Positions 26,271 to 37,397 of a stretch of DNA of 64,000 nt are shown in pieces. A model generated the notes under the pieces. That model saw only the letters and a program-made list of their open reading frames with translations, made no database searches and was not told the DNA's origin. A program made the translations under genes and the position numbers. Numbering within the stretch: position 1 is the first letter of the stretch; every line of letters starts with the position of its first letter. Source of the DNA: Rhizophagus irregularis (Eukaryota > Glomeromycota > Glomeromycetes > Glomerales > Glomeraceae); contig NC_089445.1 of NCBI RefSeq assembly GCF_026210795.1, forward strand, positions 1,798,001 through 1,862,000, read 5' to 3'.

Positions 26271-28123
26271 AAAAAAAAAACTAAACTTATCTGTTTTCTT
26301 AATCTTTTTAACACTTAGTAGAAAGAAAAGAATCACCTTTATGTGAAAGAAAAGTGTGCTAAATTTTTTATTTAATGGTAAAGAAGGTACCTAGCCAGTT
26401 CCTCCTCCAGAACTAACAGACTTTACCAATAACAAAGTTAGGATGTTCCTCTTAAGTCAAAAAAGGAACTCCCCGACTAAATTGAGTTATGCGCATGCTT
26501 AGGAGTTACCTTCACTTTGCAAAATAAAAAAACACACTTAATAACTCAGCTGACTAGCTGGGGAGCGATTCTCATAAATCAAAAAGGAACTCACCGACTT
26601 AACTTGCTTGAGTGTTACCCCACTTTGCAAAATTGGCAAAATCAGCTGATCAGCTGAGAGACAAGGGCAATTCCCCTTAAGTCAAAACAGGAACTCCCCG
26701 ACTCAATTGAGTTATCCATTCCTTAACTTGCTTAGGAGTTACCCAATAAAAAAAATACCTAATTGAAAGAGATCGTCTACAAACAATTACATGTGTACAT
26801 AATCAAGAAAATTGATTGTTAGCAATAAAAAATATTTAGCAGTAAATGTATGATGTTAGCAGAACACTCACTCTTATTTCTGCTTCATTTAACGCAACTA
26901 TACAAGCTCTGTAGAACTCTATATATTGAGACATAAATATCTCACTCGTGTTAAAAAGACTACGAATATAATTCTCTCTCTCTCAAAATAATATTCTCAA
27001 ATATTACTACCTTCTCAACGATAACAACAAGTTCACAACAAGTTAGATGTCCAAGTCTTCCTCGAATTTCTACTTCAAGGTTTTCGTTTTTAACTTATTA
27101 ACGCAAATTCTATTTCCTCTGCAGAACCATAAATGGGTCATATAAAAAATGAGGCTCAGGAGCGTGTTACGCAATTATGGCTCAGATGTGGCGTTACGGC
27201 TGTTACGCGATTTATTACTATCTTCTGATATGATATCAATATCGCATCATTACTATATTTCTTCGTTGAGAAATTAGCATAGTTTCGTTGTAATAATATC
27301 ACTGTATGGGGGCGATTAATTTTTTATTTATTTAATACATTCAATTTTAAAAAAAAAATCTCTAGCCTATCATACTAGAGATTGTCGATATAGAGATACA
27401 TACACATTTTTTTTTATGATTCCGTCCATATGTTATATTAGCGCATTCGCTATTCAGTATTTGCATTTCTTTAATTTCTTTAAGATTATTATATACTAAA
27501 AAAATAGAAAATAATTAATTTTTATTATTATTTAATACATCCAATTTTAAAAAAAATTCTCTAGCCTACCATACTAGAGATACAATTGTCGATATAGATA
27601 TACAGTACACATACTGTACATACATATTTTTTTTTATTTTTTTTTATATTAATAAAAATATATATTATATACATATATATAAACACGTCCATTATTTGTT
27701 ATGATTCGTCAGTATTTTATTTTAGCGCTATTCAGTATTTGCATTTCTTTTTATTATATATTAAAATATACTAAAATAGAAAATTTTTTATTTGTTTAAT
27801 ACATCTAACTTAAAACAAAATTTTCTAGCCTACCATATTAGAGATACAAAATAGATACTGTATATAATTTTTTAATTTTGTATTAATAAAATATATATAT
27901 ATCATTGTTTAATACAAAATTGTTATGGTATGATTATGTATGGCAATACATTTTTTTTAATAAAGGCGTAACTTCTATGAAGCTGATATAAGATCATCTA
28001 AACTTGGCAGGTATATTCTTTTTTCTTAAATCTTTGAGAGTAATGATTTAAAATTAGAATACGATATCCTAATTCTAATCCTAAATCGAAATCGTATTCC
28101 TAATCGATTTTATAAAATTAAAA

Positions 28124-28192
28124 TGTGAGTGAGATCTTAGGCTAGAATCGAACTAGCCTAAGCGCAGATATGCTCTCCATCAGGATAAGATT
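28124..28192 (-). repeat. tRNA-derived SINE-like head, unit B
   Basis: Paralogue of the unit A element. Here the T-arm stem extends to 9 bp (cttaggcta/tagcctaag around GTTCGATTC, 28136-28162). The box-A-like segment has one base change. Confidence 0.4.
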
Positions 28193-28712
28193 AAAAAAAA
28201 ACTTCTGTTTTCTTAATCTTTTTAAACACTTATTAGTAGAAAGAAAAGAATCACCTTTATGAGAAAGAAGCGTGTGCTAAATTTTTTATTTAATGGTAAA
28301 GAAGGTACCTAGCTAGTTCCTCCTCCAGAACTAGCAGACCTTACCAATAACAAAGTTAGGATGTTTCTTTAAGTCAAAAAAGGAACTCCCCGACTAAATT
28401 GAGTTATCCGCTCCTCGACATGCTTAGAAGTTTAAAAAAAACACACTTAATAACTCAGCTGACTAGTTGGGGAGCGATTCTCATGTCAAAAAGGAACTCC
28501 CCGACTTAACTTGCTCAAGAGTTACCGCACTTTGCAAAATTGGCAAAATCAGCTGATCAGCTGAGAGACAAGGGCAATTCCCCTAAGTCAAATCAGGAAC
28601 TCCCCGAGACCCCGATTGAGTTATCCGTTCCTTAGCTTGCTTAGGGTTACCCAATAAAAATACATAATTGAAAGAGATCGTCTACAAACAATTATATGTG
28701 GTCTAGAAAGTA

Positions 28713-29341
28713 CACTCCCCGGTAAAAAGTATCCGACCACCCTAAAATCAATAATGCCAGGGTTTTTAATAAAAAATTTTTCATTTATATTAAACTTTAT
28801 AGTGAAAAAACCTAATTTGAAGTGTTTATTTGCTTAATTGTTAGTAAAATTTCGCAGAAATATTTAATTTTCATGGTGGTAAAAAATTTGACTTATTAAC
28901 CAGGACAGATACAACAAAACTGACGCCAGAACTTGATTCTTTGACATAAAAATAGCTTATGGGCCAAAAATCAGGACGATTGGATCAGCAGTTGTTGAGA
29001 AATCCACCATGAATTTTTATGAATTTCATATGTAAATCATCATTTTTACCGATTTTTGATGATTTTCAGATGTGGATTTCTTAACAACTGCTGATTTTTG
29101 GCCCATAAGCTATTTTTATGTCAAAGAATCAAGTTCTGGCGTCAGTTTTGTTGTATCTGTCCTGGTTAATAAGTCAAATTTTTTACCACCATGAAAATTA
29201 AAATATTTCTGCGAAATTTTACTAACAATTAAGCAAATAAACACTTCAAATTAGGTTTTCACTATAAAGTTTAAAAATTTTTTATTAAAAACCCTGGCAT
29301 TATTGATTTTAAAGTGGTCGGATACTTTTTACCGGGGAGTG
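28713..29341. mobile_element. Fold-back (long-TIR) Tc1/mariner-like element, 629 bp
   Basis: Nearly the whole element is an inverted repeat: an arm of about 300 bp, a central loop of about 55 bp, then the complementary arm. Ends are CACTCCCCGGTAAAAAGTAT on both sides, flanked by TA (28711-28712 and 29342-29343), the Tc1/mariner target. The corresponding place in unit A ('atgtgtacataatcaag', about 26789-26806) is uninterrupted, giving an empty site. No transposase frame is present. The left arm carries an extra 'gacgattggatca' near its tip, so the arms are not identical. Confidence 0.85.
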
Positions 29342-30019
29342 TACATAATCAAGAAATTTGATTGTTAGCACTCACTCTTATTTCTGCTTCGTTTAACGCG
29401 ATTATACAAGCTCTGTCGAACTCTATTGAGACATAAATATTTTCACTCGTGTTAGAAAGACTACGAATATAATTCTCTCTCTCTCTCAAAATAATACTTC
29501 TCAAATATTACCTTCTCAACGATATCAATAAGTTCACAACAAGTTAGATGTCCAAGTCTTCCTCAAATTTCTACTTAAAGGTTTTCTAAAAAACAATACA
29601 ATAAAGTGTTTTTAACTTATTAACGCAAATTTAAGAGAAAATGGGTCTTATATATAAAAATGAGGCTTAGGAGCGTGTTACGCAATTATGGCTCAGATGT
29701 GGCGTTACGGCTGTTACGCGCTTATTATTTTACTATCTTCCGATATCAATATCGCATCATTACTATAGTTCATCGTTGAGAAATTAGCATAGTTTCGTTG
29801 TAATAATATTACTGTATGGGGCGATTGATTTTTTATTTATTTAATACATCTAATTTTTTTTTTAAAAAAAACATTTCTAGGCTACATAGGTTACATACCA
29901 AAAAAAAAAGTTGTTGATAAAGTATATACAGCACATTTATAATTTTTTAAATTTATTTGGATTTTTGATTTTTTTTATATTAATAAAAATATATTAAATA
30001 TATATATAGTATAAACACG

Positions 30020-30978
30020 TTGACCATTATTTCACATCAATATCGATACAATAAATATAAAATTATAGAGGCGACGGAAGATGTGAAATTACCGGCGTTA
30101 AAAAAAGAGTTGATAAGTTGTAAGGATGTGATAGCGGAAGTGAAAATTAATTTAAATAATTTGATTATAGATGAATTCAGTTTACGTTGGAATTATATAC
30201 CTATAGAAAGGGCGTTCAGGCGTTGGTTTAAAGAAATGACGTACAATACTATAAAAATTGATATAATGATGCTGGATTATGTTAAAGAGTGTTTCATTGA
30301 ATCAGGTGGCTCGAATTTACTGATTGATTGGAAAGAAACTTTCGCGTTAATTAATAACGAAGTTAAGGTTTCAAGAAATTCTACAAATAGAGTAGAGCTT
30401 CCATAAGATGCTTTAGAGTCAAAAATTTTTTAAAGATTCTTCCAACATATGAAATTTTGTGGAGTTTGGGGAATTCCGAATAAGAAATGTCCACGTTGTG
30501 CTATAGAAGAAGAAACATGGGATCATATTTGTGTTTGTCTGAAAATAAAGAAAATCAATTAGGAGTTCGAGATTTTCGAGAGTAGTACTGGGCGAACGTG
30601 CTGAAGAATGGGAGAAAGAAAAAATGACGAATTTTAGAGAAAAGATGTTATATGTAGCAAGTGATAAATCATAATGATGCAAGAAGGAATTTTGAAAGAA
30701 TTGACAAGAGGGTTGGTTAACGAAAAATAGTGGAATTTATGTAAAAAGAAAGATGATAAATCAATAATCAAAGAAATAATCGATGAATATTTATTGAATA
30801 TACAAAAGAAAGTATGAATGAGCGATGCTCGGAGACGATAGAATTGGAAAAGCAACTGGGAATCTTCAAAGATCTAAAAAGGAAAAAGAAAAGAATAGTA
30901 GAGAGTGACGATGATTTGTTAGATCAATTAGAAAATTACGAAAACAAGAAAAAAATAATAAAAAAATTAAAAATATAA
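30020..30978 (+). pseudogene. Retroelement-type C-terminal relic (zinc-binding RT-tail)
   Basis: The first open part (30020-30406) encodes RWNYIPIERAFRRWFKEM and MMLDYVKECFIESGGSNLLI. After a stop and frameshifts come LPTYEILW, then NKKCPRCAIEEETWDHICVC, then a Lys/Glu-rich tail up to about 30978. The CPRC...TWDHIC signature and this order correspond to the RNase H/zinc-binding C-terminus of reverse-transcriptase-type elements abundant in Rhizophagus; this is recognised from memory, not searched. At least two frameshifts and several stops make it non-functional, and the polymerase part is absent. Confidence 0.6.
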
Positions 30979-31067
30979 TAAAAATGGATTTAGAAGGAAA
31001 ATTTAATGATGACGTATTTAGACTAGGAAAAACAAATAGAAGCTCTTGGGGTAACAAAGTTGGTTTT

Positions 31068-31338
31068 GGTACGAAATCTCGAAAATCATTTGAGCGACTG
31101 ATACAAGACCGACAACAAAATCTCGACAATCCAATATCTTGACAAGTCAAAATCCTGATAAGTCAAAATCCCGACAAAATTATAACACATTTAAACTAAA
31201 TATTACATATTGCAAAAATTATTTTATTAGAAACACACATCACAAAATTGTCGATTGCCGAGATTTTGGATTGTCGAGATTTTGTTGTCGATCTTGTGTT
31301 AGTCGTGCAAGTGACTGTCGAGATTTTGATCGGATACC
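31068..31338. mobile_element. TIR element, about 270 bp
   Basis: Inverted repeats of about 70 bp: left 'gacaacaaaatctcgacaat' at about 31109 and right 'attgtcgagattttgttgtc' at about 31272, extending outward to ggtac.../...ggatacc with mismatches. The interior is short and non-coding. It sits just 3' of the retroelement relic and next to a second TIR element. Confidence 0.65.
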
Positions 31339-31340
31339 AA

Positions 31341-31500
31341 TGTTGTGCCCCAAATCTCAATATGCCCCAAATTGACGATAATCATCGATGATTACTATAT
31401 GTGAAAAGTAATGCTTTGAAAATTCTTAAGGCATTATAAAGATGGGCCGATAACTTGGGCTGATCGTCAATTTGGGGCAATCGTCAACTTGGGGCACAAC
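31341..31500. mobile_element. TIR element, about 160 bp
   Basis: Left 'ttgtgccccaaatctcaata' and right '...cgtcaacttggggcacaac' form terminal inverted repeats of about 37 bp; an inner 'gccccaaattgacgat' is also inverted at 31461-31480. ACCAA flanks it on both sides (31336-31340 and 31501-31505), a possible 5-bp target duplication. Non-coding. Confidence 0.65.
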
Positions 31501-31812
31501 ACCAACAAAGGAACAAAGTTATTAGTAATTTAGTAAATACTTAATTTTTATTTTAACAGGCACGAAATTTAAAAGAAGGTTGTACACTGGTATCGATAGT
31601 TTTTGCTTTGCTTGAAGTACAAAGTGTTGATATGGAGAGAATTAATATAGAATTTTTGTATTAATTTTCAATGTAAGATGTGCTTTTATACCTTAGTTAC
31701 TAATAAATAAAATTACGTTTATCAATATATATATATACTGTATATATATAAATATAAAATTATACAATTAAAAAGTAACCGAATGCCAATTATTTAGCGA
31801 ATAGCAATTACA

Positions 31813-31958
31813 TAACGAATGCTAATTATATTAACGAATGCTAATTATATTAACGAATGCTAATTATATTAACGAATGCTAATTATATTAACGAATGCTA
31901 ATTATATTAACGAATGCTAATTAATGCTAATTATATAACGAATGATAACCGAATGGTT
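31813..31958. repeat. 19-bp minisatellite
   Basis: The unit 'aacgaatgctaattatatt' is repeated about six times in perfect phase, with partial units on either side ('gaatgccaattatttag', 'gaatagcaattacata'). Confidence 0.9.
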
Positions 31959-31979
31959 GATCGAAATTAAGACGAGTGG

Positions 31980-32095
31980 ATCATTGTTTAGGACAAAGTT
32001 GTTATGATTCCGCCCATATTTTATATTAGCGCATTCACTTGTCTATTCAGTATTTGCATTTCTTTAAGTTTACTATATAGAAAATAGATAGTTTT
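31980..32095 (+). pseudogene. Detached copy of the MFS transporter last exon
   Basis: Matches the end of the transporter's last exon from about 24423 onward: 'catTgtttaggacaaagttg', then 'ttatgattccg' and 'ttcagtatttgcatttcttt', with a few substitutions and small indels. It lies 7.5 kb from the source and is the longest of the downstream tail copies. There is no start and no preceding exons. Confidence 0.75.
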
Positions 32096-32439
32096 TGAGA
32101 ACGTGGGTTTGTTGCTAAAATCGTATATAGTTAATTTTTAATTACAAAAAATGTATTTAATTACCTCGATATAATGTAACTAGTAACATTTCAATTTCAA
32201 TTTTATTTTTCGGAGGAATTAATTTATTCTAGAGTGCAACAGTAAAAAGGGGGGTTAACTGTTAGTATTATAATAAACTGACTAAAGGAGAGTTGTTTCG
32301 TAGGAGGAAGAATAACAAAGGTTGGTATGCAGGAGTTACATTTCTGATGTGTACAAATGTAGTTATGTAAGTTTTTCTTTGTATTAGTATTACAAATAAA
32401 TAAATTACCATTAAAAAAATAAAAAATAAAAAATAAAAA

Positions 32440-32620
32440 TAGAAAATAATTTTTTATTTTAAAAACAAAATTTCTAGCCTGCCATACTAGCATACTAGAG
32501 ATACAAAAAAATGTTATCGATAAAGTATATACACATATTTTTTTAAAAAAATTTTTTTTTTATATTACAGTAATAAAAAATATATATTATATATATATAT
32601 ATAAAAACACGTTGACCATT
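32440..32620. repeat. Copy of the MFS trailer repeat beside the BTB-TLDc gene
   Basis: Contains 'ctagcctgccatactag', a TA-rich tract and 'aacacgttgaccattatttt', the same trailer elements as the array at 24.5-30 kb. It ends two bases before the stop of the BTB-TLDc gene, so it forms that gene's 3' flank. Confidence 0.7.
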
Positions 32621-32623
32621 ATT

Positions 32624-34072
32624 TTAAATTCGTTCAACTTCAAATACTTCATAATCTTCAACATTAAAAGTTCTAGGCGTAATTATTTTCCTTTCATAAT
32701 TTGTGAAAACACATGTTCTATTAAATATTCGAAGGTCACGACCAAAACCAAGTTTATCATCTTTTGAATCATATATTGCACTCCTTTCATTTCTGATTCT
32801 ACTTAATATGGTTGTTGATGAATCTATAATTGACTGAAATGAAAAAATAAAACTTCCATATGTTGAAAGATAATCATCAGATCCACTCCAATTTAACGGA
32901 TTATAACCTCCAATAATTCTTCCATCTTTGTCTTTCAATTTAATTATTACAATTGTAGCTCCTTTATTATAACACTTTTCTTTAAAAGGTTCCAAACCAA
33001 AACCATCTCTACTTCCACGTAAAAGCAAGTTGAAATCATATTGAAGATTTTTTAATGAATGAGATTTCTTGCCTAACTTATCATCAATCCAATGAGCAAT
33101 TTGATAAATATGATCCATCTTAATAATTAATGAATCTATGAGAATTCTTGGTTGTGATATTTTTGAACTTATTGGTATTTCTGGATCTATAAAATATAAA
33201 TTAATATCTTTTTCAAGTTTTTCTGGTAAAAGTGCAGACAAAGGATGCACATTATCATAATAATCATCTGGTGGAATTTGAAAAAATCTAATATGTGGAA
33301 TAAATTGTTGAATTGTTTTCTTAAAAATCTCAATTTCCTTTGAATTCCAAATAGATATATAAGAACTTACAGTTGGATTTTTTGCAATGGCCCATTTTAT
33401 TAAATTATTCCAAATCTCAATTTCATCCATCCTAAAATCATCATTTTGAATGAGTGAAAGTAAACAATCATTTTCTAATTCTAAAAATAAACTATAATTT
33501 GAATGTAAAGAATCAAAATTATTAAAAATTCTGAAAGCATTTTTAATAATATATTTTTTGACATATTCTTTAATATTTTCAATTTCTTGATGATACATAG
33601 TAAAATTATTAAGAGCATTAAAAAATGAGATCATATTTTTGTAAGATAAATCTGTGATATTTTCATGAATATATTCAATTAATTCATTAAGGTTAATTTC
33701 ATCTGCTGCAATAAGTAATTCACAAATATCTTTTGCATTTTCATCTAAATCTATGATAGTATTATAAATAAATAACAAAATAATTCTAAAGACATCAGGC
33801 CTAATATTCGGTTTTTTAAATATAAAAACATTTCCTTCTTTCTTCGCCCAATTAGGTGATAAAGCAGTATCAAAATATGCTGATCTTCCTCTTAATACAT
33901 CGGAATGTGCTTTGAAAATTTCCAAATCGTTACCTTCCCCAATTTGAATATATACATCATAATCATCATAATCATCATATAAAGGTCTTTTTGACGTTCT
34001 CAATTTTCTTCTTCCAACAATTTTAGTAGGAACATTTTCATCAAAATTATTTAATAATTTGTATAATAACAT
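32624..34072 (-). CDS. BTB-TLDc domain protein (intact copy 1)
   Basis: Single exon of 482 residues. I place the start at the ATG giving MLLYKLLNNF; an upstream in-frame ATG would add 34 residues of unlikely leader. BTB domain at about residues 38-135 (YDVYIQIGEG, FKAHSDVLRGRSAYFDTALS, NIRPDVFRIILLFIYNTIID, ELLIAADEINLNELIEYI). A BACK-like helical linker follows (LENDCLLSLIQNDDFRMDEI, FIPHIRFFQIP). TLDc at about residues 310-480 (IYQIAHWID, LLLRGSRDGFG, CYNKGATIVIIKLKDKDGRI, IIGGYNPLNW, FGRDLRIF, EDYEVFEVERI). The BTB-BACK half is typical of Cullin-3 adaptors; TLDc is linked to oxidative-stress and V-ATPase interaction in other eukaryotes. Any role here is inference. Rhizophagus has a large family of this architecture. 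Confidence 0.85.
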   Translation of the reverse strand: MLLYKLLNNFDENVPTKIVGRRKLRTSKRPLYDDYDDYDVYIQIGEGNDLEIFKAHSDVLRGRSAYFDTALSPNWAKKEGNVFIFKKPNIRPDVFRIILLFIYNTIIDLDENAKDICELLIAADEINLNELIEYIHENITDLSYKNMISFFNALNNFTMYHQEIENIKEYVKKYIIKNAFRIFNNFDSLHSNYSLFLELENDCLLSLIQNDDFRMDEIEIWNNLIKWAIAKNPTVSSYISIWNSKEIEIFKKTIQQFIPHIRFFQIPPDDYYDNVHPLSALLPEKLEKDINLYFIDPEIPISSKISQPRILIDSLIIKMDHIYQIAHWIDDKLGKKSHSLKNLQYDFNLLLRGSRDGFGLEPFKEKCYNKGATIVIIKLKDKDGRIIGGYNPLNWSGSDDYLSTYGSFIFSFQSIIDSSTTILSRIRNERSAIYDSKDDKLGFGRDLRIFNRTCVFTNYERKIITPRTFNVEDYEVFEVERI

Positions 34073-35435
34073 AATTTTTTTAGTTTTTTTTTCTTTAAAA
34101 AAAATTGGTTTTATGAAAAGAACAAAGGAAGAATATATTGTTAACGCTGTACCATTATTTATATATTTGACCATCAGTTGTGTTACAATAAGGATACTTG
34201 TTTGGTTTCGTGCTTGCCAATTTTTGCCAATTATATTATTGTGATTTTTCTTTAATGATATATTAACGATTACGTTTTAGTAAGTTTTTAACCAAACAAA
34301 ACCGATAATTATAAATATGAAAGATCTTTAAATATTAAAAAATGATTATTAGAAATTCTAATGGAAGAAAGTTTGTGAATTTATTAATAATTGATAATAT
34401 CATTGTCGGAATCCTTAAATCACAAATGTCCGTTCAAAATATTCTATAAAAGGTTAATTATATTTATTTAGAGGTCATCATTTACACATTAAAAGTTGTT
34501 ATTGTTAAGAAATAAGACGTAAATTCTGGTGAAACAACTATTTACCATTTAGGCATTTTTGATTGTCTTATATAAAAGAGGTGGACTATTTGTTGTACGG
34601 TATTAGGAAAATTGCTTTTTCGAACTTGGATGTTATATTGAGATTCTTTGGCCTTTAAAAAAAAATTTTATTATGAAAAGATGTCAAATTGTTGGTTGAT
34701 TGTACATTTGTACATCAAAACGTAACAATAACGTTGCACGAATCTGTAAATATAGTTGCCTGAACTATGAAATTATAATCTATGATGGACTTTAATAACG
34801 GTAATAAAAATTTTACTTTTGCAAATATGACTAATATTACCTATCTAATATACAAAATACTTCCCTCATGTAACACAACAACATTAGTACTCGAGACCAA
34901 TACAAATATTTATTTATTTCGCGGATTTGAAATAAAGATTTGGAAAAGTTATTTAAAATAATTTTTAAACTTAGATGTTAGATTTCAATGGAACGACGAT
35001 GTTTCTACATTGTAGATTCCACATTTGGAAGACTGATTATTTTTGATTATCATAATCATCAAAAATCATTGTTCAAGACAAAATGGTTATTAGCATATAG
35101 TCCGCTTGGTACTTGAAACATAAAGAAAAAAAGATTATATAATCCGTTATACTGTTCAATTATTTGATACCTTATACTGCATGAAAATTTAAAGAAAAAA
35201 TCGGTTGTTAAAAATCTGTTTCATTCTTTTCACATACAATACAGTAATATCAAAAACAGAAAAGGAAATAAAACTATAAAATTATACACGTTAATTATTA
35301 TATCTTTATATCAGAATAATACTCTATCTAACACATGCAATAACGCTATCAAAGTATGTAATTAATCAACTACAATATTTATAAATTATTTTAATTTAAA
35401 ATATTTCGTAATTTTTCAAATTGTAATAATTAATC
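34073..35435. other. Intergenic, upstream of BTB-TLDc copy 1
   Basis: AT-rich, with no recognisable gene or repeat. The plus-strand open frame at 34059-34244 overlaps the gene's 5' end on the other strand and is not credible. Confidence 0.45.
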
Positions 35436-35439
35436 TGGA

Positions 35440-36940
35440 ATAGTACAAACATTGTTAAATTTTGTAGGTCATAACCAAAACTATGTTCACCGTAAATAGA
35501 GTCAATTATTGCATTTGTTTCGTTCTTGACTCTAAGTTGGTTGTTTTTCTTTATTATTATTAAATAAGACTTTCTCTTCCAAGACCATCGTCACTACACT
35601 TATGAGAAAATGAATGCCAATTCCCGAACTCTGGACATTTTCATGAAAATACAATTTTCCGAATCCCTATACCAGTCAGAATTTGATTAATTTGCTAAAT
35701 AATATAATTTTTTTATTCATTATCAAGGGAAAAAAGATCAAAATTTTTGGTGAAAATTTTTCGGCATTAATTTCTCAGTTGCACGGCATACTGGAGTGTT
35801 TTTTTTAAAAAATATTAACTTTTTGAGATATTCAAATTGAATTGAATGATAAATTTGTTCATTTTCGCGTTTCTTTTGTGAATGCTATTATAGTTATTAC
35901 ATATTATTATACAAGTACTATTCAAAAAACAAATTATATCAACATATCAATGTTTATTATCAAAGTTTCTAAATTTAATTATCATCATTATGCACAAAAT
36001 TTATTCTATAAAATTATTTATCCTAAAGTTTAAACAGCAGTTTACAGTATACAGGATATTGAAATTCAAAAATATTAGGATTCGAGAAATAGGGATTCGG
36101 GAAATTGTATTTGTTTCAGAAAAGGATCCAGTTTGAGAAATTGGCATTCAGGTAATTGACTTCAGGAAAGTATATTCAGGGAGGGCATTCAGAAATGGTA
36201 CGACAAGGGAGAAAACGATAACATTAAAAGAGCATTGACTTATTATCATTTGTTGAGTATTTGCACCCCAACTTAAAGGATTATACCCTCCAATAATTTT
36301 ACTACGAAAGTAGCTCCTTCATTATAACACTTTTTTGTGAGCTCATATCGAAGACATCTTAGAACAAGAAAACTTTTCTTGATTTCTATAAATCCAATTT
36401 AAACATGATTTATCTTGAATTTATGATAATTAGTGGGGGCAATCACAAGTAATTTAATTTTGTATGAAAATATTTTTAGGGAAATTTCTTGATTTTTATC
36501 AATCCATGGTAATACTTCTGTATTTAGTGAGCTTCCTGGTACAAAATAATGTAAGATAGAAATTTCTTCATTAAATACTTTTGATAAAGTGCAATAGGTG
36601 TATTATATAGTAAAAATCTTTTTGAAGAAATTTGAAATATCAATTTCCAAAGTGGATGTATCATTACTAATAGTTGGATTTTTTGTGATAGCTCATCTTA
36701 GTAAATTATCTTAAATCTTAATTTCTTTCATCATAAAATTATCACTTTGAATAAGTAAAAGCAAAATAACCCTGAAAATGAACAAATAATATCCTTGAAA
36801 TATTTATAAAGAATCTTAAAAACCTTGAAAGAATTTTAAACAAATTAATTGTATTATTCTTAAGTAATTCTTGACTTAATGCAATACCATTTTTTTGAAT
36901 TAGATCCTTTACCAAATTGAATATTTACATCATAATAAAT
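35440..36940 (-). pseudogene. BTB-TLDc pseudogene, interrupted
   Basis: Reading minus, 36936-36240 matches the BTB-TLDc genes: YYDVNIQFGKGS, then directly LSQELLKNNTINLFKILSR (the central BTB part is deleted), then LIQSDNFMMKEIKI followed by stop codons, and ITKNPTISN. The TLDc part continues with the region encoding the 'ggattataaccctccaataat' stretch (36276-36300). It resumes at about 35440-35535 with the segment for the FDK/IYD and TVLSRVKN parts. Between these halves lies about 0.7 kb of unrelated DNA with inverted ends. Multiple stops and frameshifts make it non-functional. Its nearest relative in the window is the gene at 58998-60398. Confidence 0.8.
35611..36150. mobile_element. TIR element inserted in the BTB-TLDc pseudogene
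   Basis: The left end 'tgaatgccaattcccgaact' (35611) and the right end '...gagaaattggcattca' (36150) are imperfect inverted repeats of about 60 bp; 'ccgaatccctat' at about 35656 pairs with 'atagggattcggg' at 36089. The interior of about 0.4 kb has only one short open frame (35842-36033), with no transposase signature. The exact boundary is uncertain because another 'gggcattcag' lies outside the right end. Confidence 0.65.
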
Positions 36941-37397
36941 CTGCACAACTATAAAATTTAAGACTTTAAAATCTTAATAAAGCAACAAAAAGTTATTGCA
37001 CCATATTGCAAAAAGTTTCGCTTTCGCTAGTTTTTTATTTTTAAAAAATAAAATTGAATATTTTACAATAATTCTTTTATGATCATATGAATGGCTTTCA
37101 TATAATTTATCGATGAACGATCGGCTTCATATTTAAGGAAAGACCCTTGTCGATAGTATTTAGTCAAATTTTATTGGGTAATTTACAAAAAAGATGATCA
37201 TGTGATTTTTATTCAATTTTACTAAAATGGTTTAATAAATTACAATTGATGCTGTTTAGTGTTGTACAAACCTAGCTAAACATGCTAAATTAAATTATTT
37301 GTTAATTTTGAGATGAATTAAAATTTGAAATAAAATTGAATAATTGAAAAAAAATGAAAAAGAACGAAACAATGTTTTCTTTATAGAAAAGTATAAT
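36941..37397. other. Non-coding stretch
   Basis: Nothing supportable apart from AT-rich sequence upstream of the dead BTB-TLDc gene. Confidence 0.4.

Larger units (their letters stand above)
25670..30020. repeat. Large tandem duplication (units A and B)
   Basis: Unit A (about 25670-27688) and unit B (about 27688-30018) share their order: MFS-tail fragments, 'aggcgtaacttctatgaagc', a tRNA-like hairpin, three 'aggaactccccgac' modules and a block ending 'gtgttacgcaattatggctc...cgttgtaataat'. B is longer mainly because of one inserted fold-back transposon. The last block has a TATA-like 'ctctatatattgag' and could be a solo LTR, but I could not define LTR ends. Confidence 0.75.

Noticed and set aside
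30419-31150. Minus-strand open frames of 73-94 codons
   Set aside because: Antisense of the retroelement relic, whose plus-strand reading has recognisable motifs.
31780-31960. Possible CRISPR-like array
   Set aside because: The 19-bp units are contiguous with no spacers, so it is a plain minisatellite, and the genome is eukaryotic.
34073-34174. Upstream start for BTB-TLDc copy 1
   Set aside because: It would add 34 hydrophobic and Lys-rich residues read from A/T homopolymers; the internal ATG at 34072 gives a start like that of other family members.
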